Below are positions 26,470 through 33,941 of a stretch of DNA of 64,000 nucleotides, in pieces. The translations under genes and the position numbers were made by a program. The DNA lies in assembly GCF_006783905.1 (NCBI RefSeq), contig NZ_VFPE01000002.1:620001-684000 (forward strand), written 5' to 3'. The notes beneath the pieces are model-generated. The model was not told the origin of the DNA. It searched no databases and worked only from the letters and a program-made list of their open reading frames with translations. Source of the DNA: Microbacterium kyungheense. Its GTDB lineage: Bacteria; Actinomycetota; Actinomycetes; Actinomycetales; Microbacteriaceae. How positions within the stretch are numbered: the first letter of the stretch is position 1; each line of letters starts with the position of its first letter.

Positions 26470-27145
26470 CTAAGACCGTATCGTCCTCTCCTGTGTCTGT
26501 GACAGCTTGGGTGGGGACCCCCACTTCGCGTCGAACTCGCGGAACCGTTCCGCCGCGGCCGCTTCGGTCGGGGCGGTGTAGACGGGGCGGAGGTCCCATC
26601 TCTTCCCAGTAGTGGCGGGACGCGAACCGGAACGTGTTGCGGATCAGGTGGATGATGCATGTCTGCACCGTCGCAAGCGGCCAAGCGGTGTTGATCGACT
26701 CCGGGAGTCCCTTGAGACCGTCACAGACGACGACGCAGACATCCTCGGCGCCACGGTTCTTGATCTCGGTCATCACGCCGAGCCAGAACTTCGCGCCCTC
26801 GCCGCCATCGCCGGCCCAGATCCCGAGGATGTCCCTCAACGACCCGTCCCGGTCCCTCGGGACATCGATCTGCACCGGGCCGACCTCGGTGAGCACCGTC
26901 TTCGACCTGGTGCCGTTGCGGATGTTCCCACCGTCGGCGGGCTGGTGCTTGTCGCGGCCGAGGTGCTCGGTCATCTCCGCATCCAGCGCGGTCTCAAGCA
27001 CCCGCTTGGTCAGTCCGTTCAGCAGCCCGTCCGGGCCCAGCAGATCGACCCTCTGTTCCTTCGCTTGCTTCAACAGCTGCTCCGCGAGCTGCTGCTCATC
27101 GATGATCTCCCCAGTCACAGGATCGATGATCTCGGTCGTGTCCAT
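26470..27145 (-). pseudogene. IS256-family transposase, internally deleted, frameshifted and C-terminally truncated
   Basis: From ATG 27145 the frame encodes the N-terminal region (GLLNGLTKRVLETALDAEMT, EVGPVQIDVPRDRDGS). It jumps at DGS-LRDILGIWAG: about 90 residues containing the first catalytic Asp are gone, in frame. DVCVVVCDGLKGLPES (second Asp region) and VQTCIIHLIRNTFRF follow. After HYWEEM the reading frame shifts: the neighbouring frame continues VYTAPTEAAAAERFREFDA, then KWGSPPKLSQTQERTIRS, and ends at TAG near 26470. The catalytic Glu region and the rest of the C-terminus are missing. It cannot encode an active transposase. Confidence 0.85.
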
Positions 27146-27202
27146 CACGGCCTGTTCCTTCCGGTCAGGCCGACCCAGAAACACCGGAAATCAGACAGTC
27201 CC
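26470..27202 (-). mobile_element. IS256-family insertion sequence remnant
   Basis: The element contains a broken IS256-type transposase gene. The sequence at the right edge, read inward on the minus strand from 27202 as GGGACTGTCTGATTTCCGG, has the look of an IS256-type terminal inverted repeat. No inverted copy of it is found near 26420-26470, so the left end, including about 150 C-terminal codons, has been lost. Confidence 0.6.
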
Positions 27203-27369
27203 GTGAATGTGACGTGGGCCGCGTGATCGGATGCCGAGGGGAGATGCCAGCCCGCATCCGCGGCGGGACGTCGTCTCTGAGTGGTGCCCCTGCGGATCGC
27301 GCCCGGCGTAGTCGAACGCACTGTCCTGTCGCCCGTGAGTTCGGACGACAGGACAGCGTGGTACTCAGT

Positions 27370-27843
27370 TCACCCGTTCGCTGCGGGTTCGAAGCACTTC
27401 TGGACGTCGAGGCTGCTCTCCTCGATCTGCGCCAGAACCGTGTCGGCGTCCTTGCCCGGTTCCACGCCGATCTCGGTCAGGCATTCGCGGTACCGGATGA
27501 ATGTCTCGGAGTCGTAGGAGTGGGCGATCTGCCACTGGTAGTCGACCGGTGCGAAGTCGACGTAGCACTTGTCGTATACCGGTTCCGCGTCCGCCAGGTA
27601 GGAGAACTCGTACACACCGCCGACGACACGCGTGCCAGCGAGCGCCGCGCCGCCTTCCTTCATGCACGCCTCGAACTTGGCGAAGGCCTCGTCGTACACC
27701 TTCTGCGTGACGACGGTGACACCTTCGGGAAGTGGGCCTGCCTCGGGGTTGGTGAATGCTCCACCCACCGCGGCCACGCCGCCGACTGCCACCAGGCCGG
27801 CCGCGGCCACGAGAGCGCCGGTGATGATCGTTCGCTTCTTCAT
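27370..27843 (-). CDS. secreted hypothetical protein
   Basis: A 157-residue protein with an N-terminal Lys/Arg-rich start and a long hydrophobic segment (GALVAAAGLVAVGGVAAVGG, residues about 9-28), indicating export or a membrane anchor. The mature part carries four Cys residues (EACMKEGG, YDKCYVDF, RECLTEIG, VQKCFEPA), enough for two disulphides, and is acidic. No family is recognised. It follows 9 bp behind the other secreted gene (27853-28242), so they form an operon. No clue to function beyond extracellular location. Confidence 0.65.
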   Translation of the reverse strand: MKKRTIITGALVAAAGLVAVGGVAAVGGAFTNPEAGPLPEGVTVVTQKVYDEAFAKFEACMKEGGAALAGTRVVGGVYEFSYLADAEPVYDKCYVDFAPVDYQWQIAHSYDSETFIRYRECLTEIGVEPGKDADTVLAQIEESSLDVQKCFEPAANG

Positions 27844-27852
27844 GTCCCGCCC

Positions 27853-28242
27853 CTACGAGTTCGTCGAGCCGACTTGAACGCCGCTGCCGTTGTAGGCCTT
27901 GTGGCGGCCGTTCCAGGTTCCGGTCTGCGTCAGGGCGACCTGCGAGCCCTGGACCAGCTTCTGAGACGTCCAGTAGTACGGCCCGCCGGGGTACGCCTGG
28001 TAGTAGAGCTGGATGCCGGTGGACGCGCCGCCAGCGCAACCATTGTCGGCGTAGGTGTTCCCGCTGGCGTTGGAGAAAGTGACCTGATACGAGCGGCCAG
28101 ATAGCTGCCCGCCTCCTGAGCAGTTCACCACCGGGCTCCAGCCCAGGGCGTAGGCCGCCGGTGCGCCTCCCAGCAGCACAGCTGCAGCGAATGCGACCAC
28201 CGCCAGCACCCGCGGTGTCTTCCTGCGCTTAGTAGATGCCAT
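27853..28242 (-). CDS. secreted hypothetical protein, Gly/Ser/Tyr-rich
   Basis: A 129-residue protein with a clear signal peptide: basic start KRRKTPRV, hydrophobic core LAVVAFAAAVLLGGAPA, cleavage after AYA. The mature domain has two Cys residues (VNCSGGG, DNGCAGG) and a beta-rich composition with repeated Tyr (LYYQAYPGGPYYW), ending WNGRHKAYNGSGVQVG. It resembles neither enzymes nor known bacteriocins closely enough to name. It is the first gene of a two-gene operon of exported proteins, behind a near-consensus promoter. The RBS GGAGG is 12 bases upstream of the ATG, a little far. Confidence 0.6.
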   Translation of the reverse strand: MASTKRRKTPRVLAVVAFAAAVLLGGAPAAYALGWSPVVNCSGGGQLSGRSYQVTFSNASGNTYADNGCAGGASTGIQLYYQAYPGGPYYWTSQKLVQGSQVALTQTGTWNGRHKAYNGSGVQVGSTNS

Positions 28243-28296
28243 GTCTCATCCCAACCTCCTCGCTGAAAAACCCCCGCGACCGGGGCTAATTCCGGA

Positions 28297-28326
28297 ACCT
28301 ATCAGCACGGGCCCGGGACTTGTCAA
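28297..28326 (-). promoter_or_regulatory. promoter of the two-gene secreted-protein operon
   Basis: On the minus strand TTGACA (28326-28321), an 18-bp spacer and ATAGGT (28302-28297) form a sigma-70-type promoter; the start would be near 28290, giving a leader of about 50 nt ahead of the ATG at 28242. Confidence 0.55.
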
Positions 28327-28550
28327 CAGTTGAAGGGGTAAGCGGTGGAGGTCGGTGGCATTCTCCGCACCTTACCGCTCGGCTCGGAGTTACTGACGCC
28401 GGCACTTGCAGTCGCGGTGCGCACCGTCGATTCCGACTTTGCCCGGGCGAAGCCCCATGTACCAGGGGCACTCGACCTTGAGACCCCAGCTCCTGACACT
28501 CCTCTCAGAACCACGCGCAAGTAGGGTTCTGGATACCCACCTGGATGGTC

Positions 28551-28578
28551 CTAGACCAAACCGTCATACGGGGTCTAG
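28551..28578. promoter_or_regulatory. interrupted palindrome, candidate operator upstream of NmrA-like gene
   Basis: Outer arms CTAGACC (28551-28557) and GGTCTAG (28572-28578) are perfect inverted repeats; inside lies a second one, CCGT-CAT-ACGG. A TTGACA starts seven bases downstream. The binding protein is not known. Confidence 0.4.
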
Positions 28579-28710
28579 ATCAGGTTGACAATCTCACTCC
28601 TGCAACATCACGCGCGCGCGTTTCGGCGAACCTGTCACATCCGCGGTCGGCATCCGGTCTGTGCTGATGACGTGCGCGCAGGGGCGTGCGATGAGCAGAG
28701 AGGGTTCGAC

Positions 28711-29502
28711 ATGAGGATCGCTGTCATCGGGGGAACAGGGCTGATCGGATCGAGGGTCGTCGCGGGGCTGCGCGCGACCGGCCACGACGTGGTCGTCGTC
28801 GCGCGAGCCGTCGGTGTGGACTCGTTCACCGGCGACGGCCTCGCGGAGGCGCTCGCCGGAGTGGAGACGATCGTCGACGTCTCGAACTCGTCGTACACCG
28901 ACGAGGCCGGTGCGCGGGAGTTCTTCTCGGGCTCGACCCTGAACCTCATCACCTACGGCGAGGCCGCGGGGGTGCGCCACCACGTCGTGCTCTCGGTGGT
29001 GGGCACGGATCGGCTCGCCGCATCCGAGGGCGGGTACTTCCAGGCCAAGGCCGAGCAGGAGCGCCTGCTGACGGCATCCGGTCGCCCGTTCTCGATCGTG
29101 CACGCGACGCAGTTCTTCGAGTTCGTCCGCAGCATCACCGATGCCGCCACCCGGCAGGGCATCGCGCACGTGGCGGACGTCCTCATCCAGCCGATGGCAG
29201 CCGACGATGTCGCCGCCGCGGTCGCGCGGACGGCGCTCGGCCGTCCCACCGCGGGCATCGTCGAGTTCGCCGGGCCCGAGGTGTTCGAGCTGGGGTATCT
29301 GGCGGCACGAGAGCTGCGCTTCCGGCGCGACCGGCGCGAGGTGCTCTCGGATCCGCTCGCGACGTACTTCGGTGCTCGCCTGGACCGCTGGGAGCTCCTG
29401 CCCGACGTCGACGCGACGATCGCGCCCACGCACTTCCACGACTGGCAGGTCGCCTCGCACGACGGCGAGGCCGCGCTGTCGGCGGCGGTGGCGACGCTCT
29501 GA
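28711..29502 (+). CDS. NmrA-like / atypical SDR NAD(P)-binding protein
   Basis: The 263-residue protein starts at ATG 28711 after AGAGAGGG. The Rossmann motif MRIAVIGGTGLIGSRVVAGL is N-terminal, and the segment VRHHVVLSVVGTDRLAASEG, followed by YFQAKAEQERLL, is typical of the NmrA/TMR-like atypical SDR group, which includes NAD(P)H-sensing proteins and quinone reductase-like enzymes. YFQAK keeps the YxxxK arrangement. Its substrate is unknown. A palindrome and TTGACA lie in the upstream intergenic region. Confidence 0.85.
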   Translation: MRIAVIGGTGLIGSRVVAGLRATGHDVVVVARAVGVDSFTGDGLAEALAGVETIVDVSNSSYTDEAGAREFFSGSTLNLITYGEAAGVRHHVVLSVVGTDRLAASEGGYFQAKAEQERLLTASGRPFSIVHATQFFEFVRSITDAATRQGIAHVADVLIQPMAADDVAAAVARTALGRPTAGIVEFAGPEVFELGYLAARELRFRRDRREVLSDPLATYFGARLDRWELLPDVDATIAPTHFHDWQVASHDGEAALSAAVATL

Positions 29503-29510
29503 AGGTCGGC

Positions 29511-29735
29511 CTAGTCGGTCGGAGTCTCGCGCGGCCGCCGCGGTGCGGGCGGCGGCGGGACCTCTTTGGCGGCGATGATCGCGCCCCGCGGGATGCGCTC
29601 GATGCCGCGCTTGCCGTCCACGACGACCGTCGTGGCGTCCGCGCTCAGCAGTTCGCCGAGGGCATCGGTCGCTTGACCCGTCGGCAGGAGGTACCGCACG
29701 ACCACACGGTGCCCAGGCAGCGGCAGATTCACCAT
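29511..29735 (-). CDS. small SH3-like protein related to the N-terminus of Rv0428c-type acetyltransferases
   Basis: A 74-residue protein starting at ATG 29735, seven bases inside the end of the upstream SDR gene. Its sequence (LPLPGHRVVVRYLLPTGQAT, DALGELLSADATTVVVDGKR, IPRGAIIAAKEVPPPPAPRR) resembles the SH3-like beta-barrel that precedes the GNAT domain in Rv0428c-like proteins. Here it is alone, without any acetyltransferase domain. Translational coupling to the zinc-ribbon SDR suggests that the two products work together; the role is unknown. Confidence 0.65.
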   Translation of the reverse strand: MVNLPLPGHRVVVRYLLPTGQATDALGELLSADATTVVVDGKRGIERIPRGAIIAAKEVPPPPAPRRPRETPTD

Positions 29736-31243
29736 GCGCCGGGGGCGTAGTCCTTGAGGAACACCCCGAACAGGTCTTCGCCGGCCTCGCCGCGCACGAT
29801 CGGGTCGTACACGCGTGCGGCACCGTCGACGAGGTCCAGCGGCGCGTGGAAGCCTTCCTCGGCCAGACGCACCTTCGTGGGATGCGGACGCTCGTCGGTG
29901 ATCCACCCGGTGTCGACGCTCGTCATCAGGATGCGGTCCGTCTCGAACAGCTCGCGGGCGCTGGTGCGGGTCAGCATGTTGACCGCCGCCTTGGCCATGT
30001 TCGTGTGCGGGTGTCCTGGCCCCTTGTACCCGCGGTTGAACACCCCCTCCATCGCGCTGACGTTGACGATGTAGGTGCGACGTGCGCTCGACGCGGCGAG
30101 CGAGGGCCGCAGCTTGGAGACCAGCAGGAACGGCGCGGTCGTGTTGGCGAGCTGCACCTCGAGCATCTCGAGCGGGTCGACCTCGTCGACGCTCTGCACC
30201 CACGAGTTGGTGTGGTCGAGGTCGGGGATGAGACCGCCGGCGTCGATCGCCGTGCCCGCGGCGAGGCGCTCCAGCGAGCTGGAACCTGCCGCCATCGCCT
30301 GCTCGGTGAGCTCATCGGCGCGTGAGGCCGCCGCGGCCAGGATGGGATGCGCCGTCACCGAGCGCTCCAGCGCCTGCGGGTGGCGGTCGTTCGTGTGGCC
30401 GAACGTGACGAGCTCGGGAAGCGGCCCGTTCGGAAGCGGCGCGAGCTCCGCGTCCACCAGCGGCTGATAGGCGCCCGGCGAGCGACGGACGGTCTGCGTG
30501 GCGTTGTTGATGAGGATGTCGAGCGGACCCGCGGCGGCCACGTCCTCGGCAAGGCCGATGACCTGGGCGGGGTCGCGCAGGTCGATGCCCACGATCTTGA
30601 GCCGATCGATCCACTCGGGCGCGTCGGGCAGGCTGCTGAAGCGCCGGACCGCGTCGCGCGGGAATCGCGTCGTGATCGTGGTGTGCGCGCCGTCGCGCAG
30701 GAGGCGCAGCGCGATGTACATGCCGATCTTCGCGCGCCCGCCGGTCAGCAGTGCGCGCTTGCCGCTCAGGTCGGCGCGCGCGTTGCGCTTGGCGTGGCTC
30801 ATGGCCGCGCACTCCGGGCAGAGCTGGTGGTAGAACGCGTCGACGACCGTATACGGCTGCTTGCAGATGTAGCAGGCGCGCGCCTTGATGAGGGTTCCCG
30901 CGGTGGGCGCCGTCGTGGACGAGCTGATCGGGATGCCGCGCGTCTCGTCGTCGATGCGATCGGGCGCTCCGGTGGCCGTCGCCGCCACGACCGCCTTGTC
31001 GGCAGCGGCGATCGCATCGCGGATCTCGCGGCGGCGGTGGCGCTTGACCGCCTTGAACATCTTGGCCGTCGCGCGGCGGACCGCGACGAAGTCGGGGTGC
31101 GTCTCGTCGATGCCCGCCATGCTGTCCAGCACGCGCAGGGCGACGGCGAGGTCGTCCGGATCGATGCCGCTGGGCGGCAGGTCGGAGGGGACGGAGGATT
31201 CGGGAGGCACACGTGATTCTACGCCGGACGAGGTGGACGCCAC
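29729..31243 (-). CDS. zinc-ribbon SDR-family protein with non-canonical active site
   Basis: The protein has 504 residues if it starts at GTG 31243; GTG 31210 (MPPESSVPSDL) is an alternative. Residues about 120-146 form a treble-clef-like zinc ribbon (Cys124/Cys127 in CYICKQPY, Cys142/Cys145 in CPEC). An SDR domain follows: GKRALLTGGRAKIGMYIALR with the glycine motif at 168-174, and INNAT at 245-249. The catalytic YxxxK is not present: the aligned segment reads TNMAKAAVNML, with Thr where Tyr is expected, though the Lys is kept. The first 120 residues are helical and without a family. The combination suggests a nucleotide-binding protein whose activity differs from ordinary dehydrogenases. 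It is divergent from the NUDIX gene with a 16-bp gap. Confidence 0.8.
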   Translation of the reverse strand: MASTSSGVESRVPPESSVPSDLPPSGIDPDDLAVALRVLDSMAGIDETHPDFVAVRRATAKMFKAVKRHRRREIRDAIAAADKAVVAATATGAPDRIDDETRGIPISSSTTAPTAGTLIKARACYICKQPYTVVDAFYHQLCPECAAMSHAKRNARADLSGKRALLTGGRAKIGMYIALRLLRDGAHTTITTRFPRDAVRRFSSLPDAPEWIDRLKIVGIDLRDPAQVIGLAEDVAAAGPLDILINNATQTVRRSPGAYQPLVDAELAPLPNGPLPELVTFGHTNDRHPQALERSVTAHPILAAAASRADELTEQAMAAGSSSLERLAAGTAIDAGGLIPDLDHTNSWVQSVDEVDPLEMLEVQLANTTAPFLLVSKLRPSLAASSARRTYIVNVSAMEGVFNRGYKGPGHPHTNMAKAAVNMLTRTSARELFETDRILMTSVDTGWITDERPHPTKVRLAEEGFHAPLDLVDGAARVYDPIVRGEAGEDLFGVFLKDYAPGAW

Positions 31244-31247
31244 CTGT

Positions 31248-31253
31248 TAGCGT
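31248..31253 (+). promoter_or_regulatory. -10 element, probable leaderless promoter of NUDIX gene
   Basis: TAGCGT is followed by six bases and the GTG at 31260. No Shine-Dalgarno sequence is present and there is no room for a leader. Confidence 0.55.
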
Positions 31254-31259
31254 GCCAGG

Positions 31260-31676
31260 GTGACGACCTCGAACCCCGCCGAAGCCCCCGTACGCAGCAT
31301 CCATGTCTCGGCCGCGGTCATCCTGAACAACGCGGGCGAGCTGCTGCTCGTGCGCAAGGCCGGCACGACCGCGTTCATGCAGCCGGGAGGCAAGCCCGAA
31401 CCGGGGGAGTCGGCTGCCCAGACGCTCTCGCGCGAGCTCTTCGAAGAACTGGGCATCCGGGTGGCGCCCGACGACCTCGAGTCGCTCGGGTCGTTCACCG
31501 CGGCTGCCGCCAACGAGCCCGGATTCCTCGTCGTGGCCGACGTGTTCGCCGCCGACATCGGTGCGCAGGAGCCGGTCGTCGCCGCCGAGATCGAAGAGCT
31601 GCGCTGGGTCGGCCGCCGCGAGGCCGACCGGCTCGACGTCGCGCCGCTCGCGCGCGAGAACTTCCTGCCTGCGTGA
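31260..31676 (+). CDS. NUDIX hydrolase
   Basis: A 138-residue protein starting at GTG 31260. The Nudix box GX5EX7REUXEEXGU is intact as GGKPEPGESAAQTLSRELFEELGI-like sequence at residues about 43-66 (key residues Gly, Glu, Arg-Glu-Leu, Glu-Glu, Gly), which coordinates the metal for hydrolysis of nucleoside diphosphate derivatives. The substrate cannot be inferred. Small, cytoplasmic, monocistronic. Confidence 0.92.
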   Translation: MTTSNPAEAPVRSIHVSAAVILNNAGELLLVRKAGTTAFMQPGGKPEPGESAAQTLSRELFEELGIRVAPDDLESLGSFTAAAANEPGFLVVADVFAADIGAQEPVVAAEIEELRWVGRREADRLDVAPLARENFLPA

Positions 31677-31695
31677 CGGCGCCGCGCGACCCGTC

Positions 31696-32235
31696 TCAGG
31701 CGGCGGTCTGCGTGTGGATGTCGCTCTCGAGGCTCGTGCCGCCGTGGTCGAGGTAGATCCGCCGTTCCGTGACCGACAGCGTCATCGCGCTGCGGCGCTC
31801 GACGAGCGCCGCAGCCGCGTCGACGAAGCCGGGATCGAAGCTGTGCAGCAGGATCTCGTCGCCGCGGTGGATGCGCTTGCCCGCCCATGGAGCCGCGACC
31901 TTCGCGGGGTCCCGGTGCGTGTACACGGCGGTGCGGCCGGCCTGCATGCTGCCGGAGTGCAGGCGTGCGGCATCCGGAGCACCCACTTCGATCCACGCGG
32001 TCAGTGCGCCGGTCAGGTCGCGCACCAGCACGGCGGGCTCATCGGTGGCCGAGATGCCGTCGCTGAACGCGATGCCCTCTTCGTACTCCAGGCAGTACGC
32101 GAGCACGCGCGTCATCATGAACGCGTCGGTCTCGGAGGGATGCCGCGCGACGCGCAGCGACAGCTCCTCGTAGACGCCGCGGTCGACGTCCGCCAGCTGC
32201 ACCGTGAACGTGTGCATCGTCGCGCCGACGGCCAT
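31696..32235 (-). CDS. YaeQ family protein
   Basis: A 179-residue protein with the YaeQ landmarks MHTFTVQLADVDRGVYEEL, LRVARHPSETDAFMMTRVLA and WIEVGAPDAARLH. The fold is a variant of PD-(D/E)XK nucleases; YaeQ complements transcription-elongation defects of RfaH in enterobacteria, but its biochemical activity is not settled. It converges with the NUDIX gene and sits four bases past the end of the lipoprotein gene upstream, so the two probably share a transcript. Confidence 0.9.
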   Translation of the reverse strand: MAVGATMHTFTVQLADVDRGVYEELSLRVARHPSETDAFMMTRVLAYCLEYEEGIAFSDGISATDEPAVLVRDLTGALTAWIEVGAPDAARLHSGSMQAGRTAVYTHRDPAKVAAPWAGKRIHRGDEILLHSFDPGFVDAAAALVERRSAMTLSVTERRIYLDHGGTSLESDIHTQTAA

Positions 32236-32238
32236 GGG

Positions 32239-32817
32239 TCAGGCCTTCGGCCACTCGATGAGCAGCAGTCCCTGCTTGGTGTCGGCGACCGTCACCTGCC
32301 CGGCGGCGAACAGGTACGTCATGCCGTAGCCCTCGTCATCGGTGACGATGGCGGTGTCGTGGCTCTCGGTGATGTACACGCCGCCGTCGGCGGCATCCTC
32401 GCGCACCCAGCCTTCGGCCAGCAGCGCCTGCTGCGCGGCGTCGGCGTCGGCGTCCGACATCTTCGCCCAGCCGTAGATCTGGCCCGAGTCGCCCGCCGGC
32501 TGATCGAAGTTCGCCCACATGCACCGCAGGCCTCCCTCGATCGCTTGACCCGCGATGTAGAACGGCGACTCCTGCGCGGTGACGCCGATCTTCTCGTAGT
32601 CGGCCACGAGGCTGTCCGAGATGAGCGTCTCGCACGTGGGTGCGGCGTCGGCGGTCGGCTCGGGTGCCGCCGAGGCCGACGGCTCGGGCGCGGCCGTCGT
32701 CGGAACCGACGACGTCGTCGGATCGGGGTTCGCTTCGGGGCTTCCGGCGCACGCGGTCAGGGCGAGCGCGGACAGCGCCAGGACGGCAACGGTGCCGAGG
32801 AGGCGGTTAGCAGGCAT
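32239..32817 (-). CDS. lipoprotein, hypothetical
   Basis: A 192-residue protein with a lipobox at residues 20-23 (LTAC; preceded by VAVLALSALA), so it is exported and anchored by a lipid. A Thr/Pro/Ala/Ser-rich linker (residues 30-60) leads to a globular domain with two Cys (TCETLIS, LRCMWANF). No family is recognised. It lies directly upstream of yaeQ-like and downstream of the HisN-like gene, all three reading left. Confidence 0.75.
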   Translation of the reverse strand: MPANRLLGTVAVLALSALALTACAGSPEANPDPTTSSVPTTAAPEPSASAAPEPTADAAPTCETLISDSLVADYEKIGVTAQESPFYIAGQAIEGGLRCMWANFDQPAGDSGQIYGWAKMSDADADAAQQALLAEGWVREDAADGGVYITESHDTAIVTDDEGYGMTYLFAAGQVTVADTKQGLLLIEWPKA

Positions 32818-32861
32818 CGGGGGAGTCTCCGTGGGGGGTGGGAGCGGGATGGGGAGGGGGA

Positions 32862-33689
32862 TCAGGACTGGTGCAGCAGGCTGAGGTACGCGTCGTGCAG
32901 GACGCGATTGGTGGCCAGCGACGAACGCGCCGACAGGGTGTCCTCACCGTCGAACGAGGTGAAGCGGCCACCGGCCTCGGTCACGATCGGCACGAGGGCG
33001 GCGATGTCGTACTCCTTGACATCGAATTCGGCGACGAACTCCAGACGGCCCTCGGCGAGCAGCATGTAAGGCCAGGCGTCGCCGTAGCCGCGGTCGCGCC
33101 AGACCGATGAGGTGAGGCGTTCGAGAGCGTCGAGCCTGCCGGCATCCCGCCACTGGCCGATGCTCTGGAAGCTCACGCTCGACGCGCCGATCGTGTCGAC
33201 GGTCGACACCGCGAGTCGCTTCGGCTCGCCGTCGGGCCCATCGGTCCACGCGCCGAGTCCGCTCGCCGCCCACCAGCGGCGGCCGATGGCGGGCTGGCTC
33301 GCGACGCCGACGCGCGGGATGCCGTCGATCGAGAGCGCGATGAGGGTCGTCCACATCGGGATGCCCTTGAGGTAGTTCGCCGTGCCGTCGATCGGGTCGA
33401 TGATCCACTGCCGCGTCGAGTCGCCGCTGACCCCGTACTCCTCGCCGAACACGCCGTCATCGGGACGCTCGGCCTGCAGCAGCGAGCGGATGGCGCGCTC
33501 GGTCGCGAGATCCGCCTCGGTGACGTGTGTCGCGTCGGACTTCAGGCTGACGTCGAGGTCGTCGGCGTCGAAGCGGGACATGGATGCCGCATCCGCCGCG
33601 TCGGCCAGACGCATGGCGAGTTCGAGATCGGCCCTGAGGTCTCCGTCGAACGGCGCATCGAACGTCTGAGCGGAGGATCGGGTGGTCAC
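32862..33689 (-). CDS. hisN: inositol-monophosphatase family phosphatase, probably histidinol-phosphatase HisN
   Basis: The 275-residue protein starts at GTG 33689. Motifs of Mg/Li-sensitive phosphatases are clear: DVSLKSDATHVTEADLATER, EEYGVSGD (metal Glu), DPIDGTANYLKGIPMW (metal Asp motif) and the C-terminal YGDAWPYMLLAEGRLEFV, with EYDIAALVPIVTEAGG in place of the usual WDxAAG. In actinobacteria this subfamily includes HisN, the histidinol-phosphate phosphatase of histidine synthesis. No other his genes are in the window, so an inositol-phosphatase role remains possible. TATCCT six bases before the GTG suggests a leaderless transcript. Confidence 0.72.
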   Translation of the reverse strand: MTTRSSAQTFDAPFDGDLRADLELAMRLADAADAASMSRFDADDLDVSLKSDATHVTEADLATERAIRSLLQAERPDDGVFGEEYGVSGDSTRQWIIDPIDGTANYLKGIPMWTTLIALSIDGIPRVGVASQPAIGRRWWAASGLGAWTDGPDGEPKRLAVSTVDTIGASSVSFQSIGQWRDAGRLDALERLTSSVWRDRGYGDAWPYMLLAEGRLEFVAEFDVKEYDIAALVPIVTEAGGRFTSFDGEDTLSARSSLATNRVLHDAYLSLLHQS

Positions 33690-33695
33690 AGGACC

Positions 33696-33701
33696 AGGAT
33701 A
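33696..33701 (-). promoter_or_regulatory. -10 element, probable leaderless promoter of hisN-like gene
   Basis: Minus-strand TATCCT, six bases, then GTG at 33689. No ribosome-binding site is visible. Confidence 0.5.
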
Positions 33702-33782
33702 CCGGGGCCCCTCCCGTCTCGATTTCACCTCCGGCCGATCCTCATGTAATGTTGTCCCTCGTGTTCGGGTCATCCGAACCAC

Positions 33783-33858
33783 GCGCCTCTAGCTCAATCG
33801 GCAGAGCAATTGACTCTTAATCAATGGGTTCAGGGTTCAAGTCCCTGGGGGCGCACCA
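33783..33858 (+). tRNA. tRNA-Lys (anticodon CTT)
   Basis: A 76-nt tRNA with all arms paired: acceptor GCGCCTC/GGGGCGC, anticodon stem ATTGA/TCAAT around loop CTCTTAA with anticodon CTT, T-arm CAGGG-TTCAAGT-CCCTG. CCA is encoded (33856-33858). TGTAAT at 33745-33750 may be its -10. Confidence 0.97.
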
Positions 33859-33862
33859 GCTC

Positions 33863-33892
33863 AGAAGGGCGGTCCGGAAGGACCGCCCTTCT
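33863..33892 (+). terminator. tRNA-Lys terminator
   Basis: A perfect 13-bp stem, AGAAGGGCGGTCC and GGACCGCCCTTCT, around a GGAA loop, starts four bases after the encoded CCA and is followed by GTCGTTTC. Confidence 0.85.
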
Positions 33893-33941
33893 GTCGTTTC
33901 TGGCTCGTTCGCGCCCTGCGGGCCCCGGCGAGCCGGGCGAC

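Larger units (their letters stand above)
28243..28710. other. 468-bp intergenic region with two divergent promoters' worth of signals
   Basis: No gene is supported on either strand. It contains the promoter of the secreted-protein operon (28297-28326), an interrupted palindrome (28551-28578), a second TTGACA at 28585-28590 reading toward the NmrA-like gene, and lower GC than the surrounding DNA. Confidence 0.55.

Noticed and set aside
27853-28242. Lactococcin-972-like bacteriocin
   Set aside because: Size, Gly/Tyr content and export signal are suggestive, but the Cys pattern and the C-terminal sequence do not match that family, and no ABC or immunity genes are adjacent.
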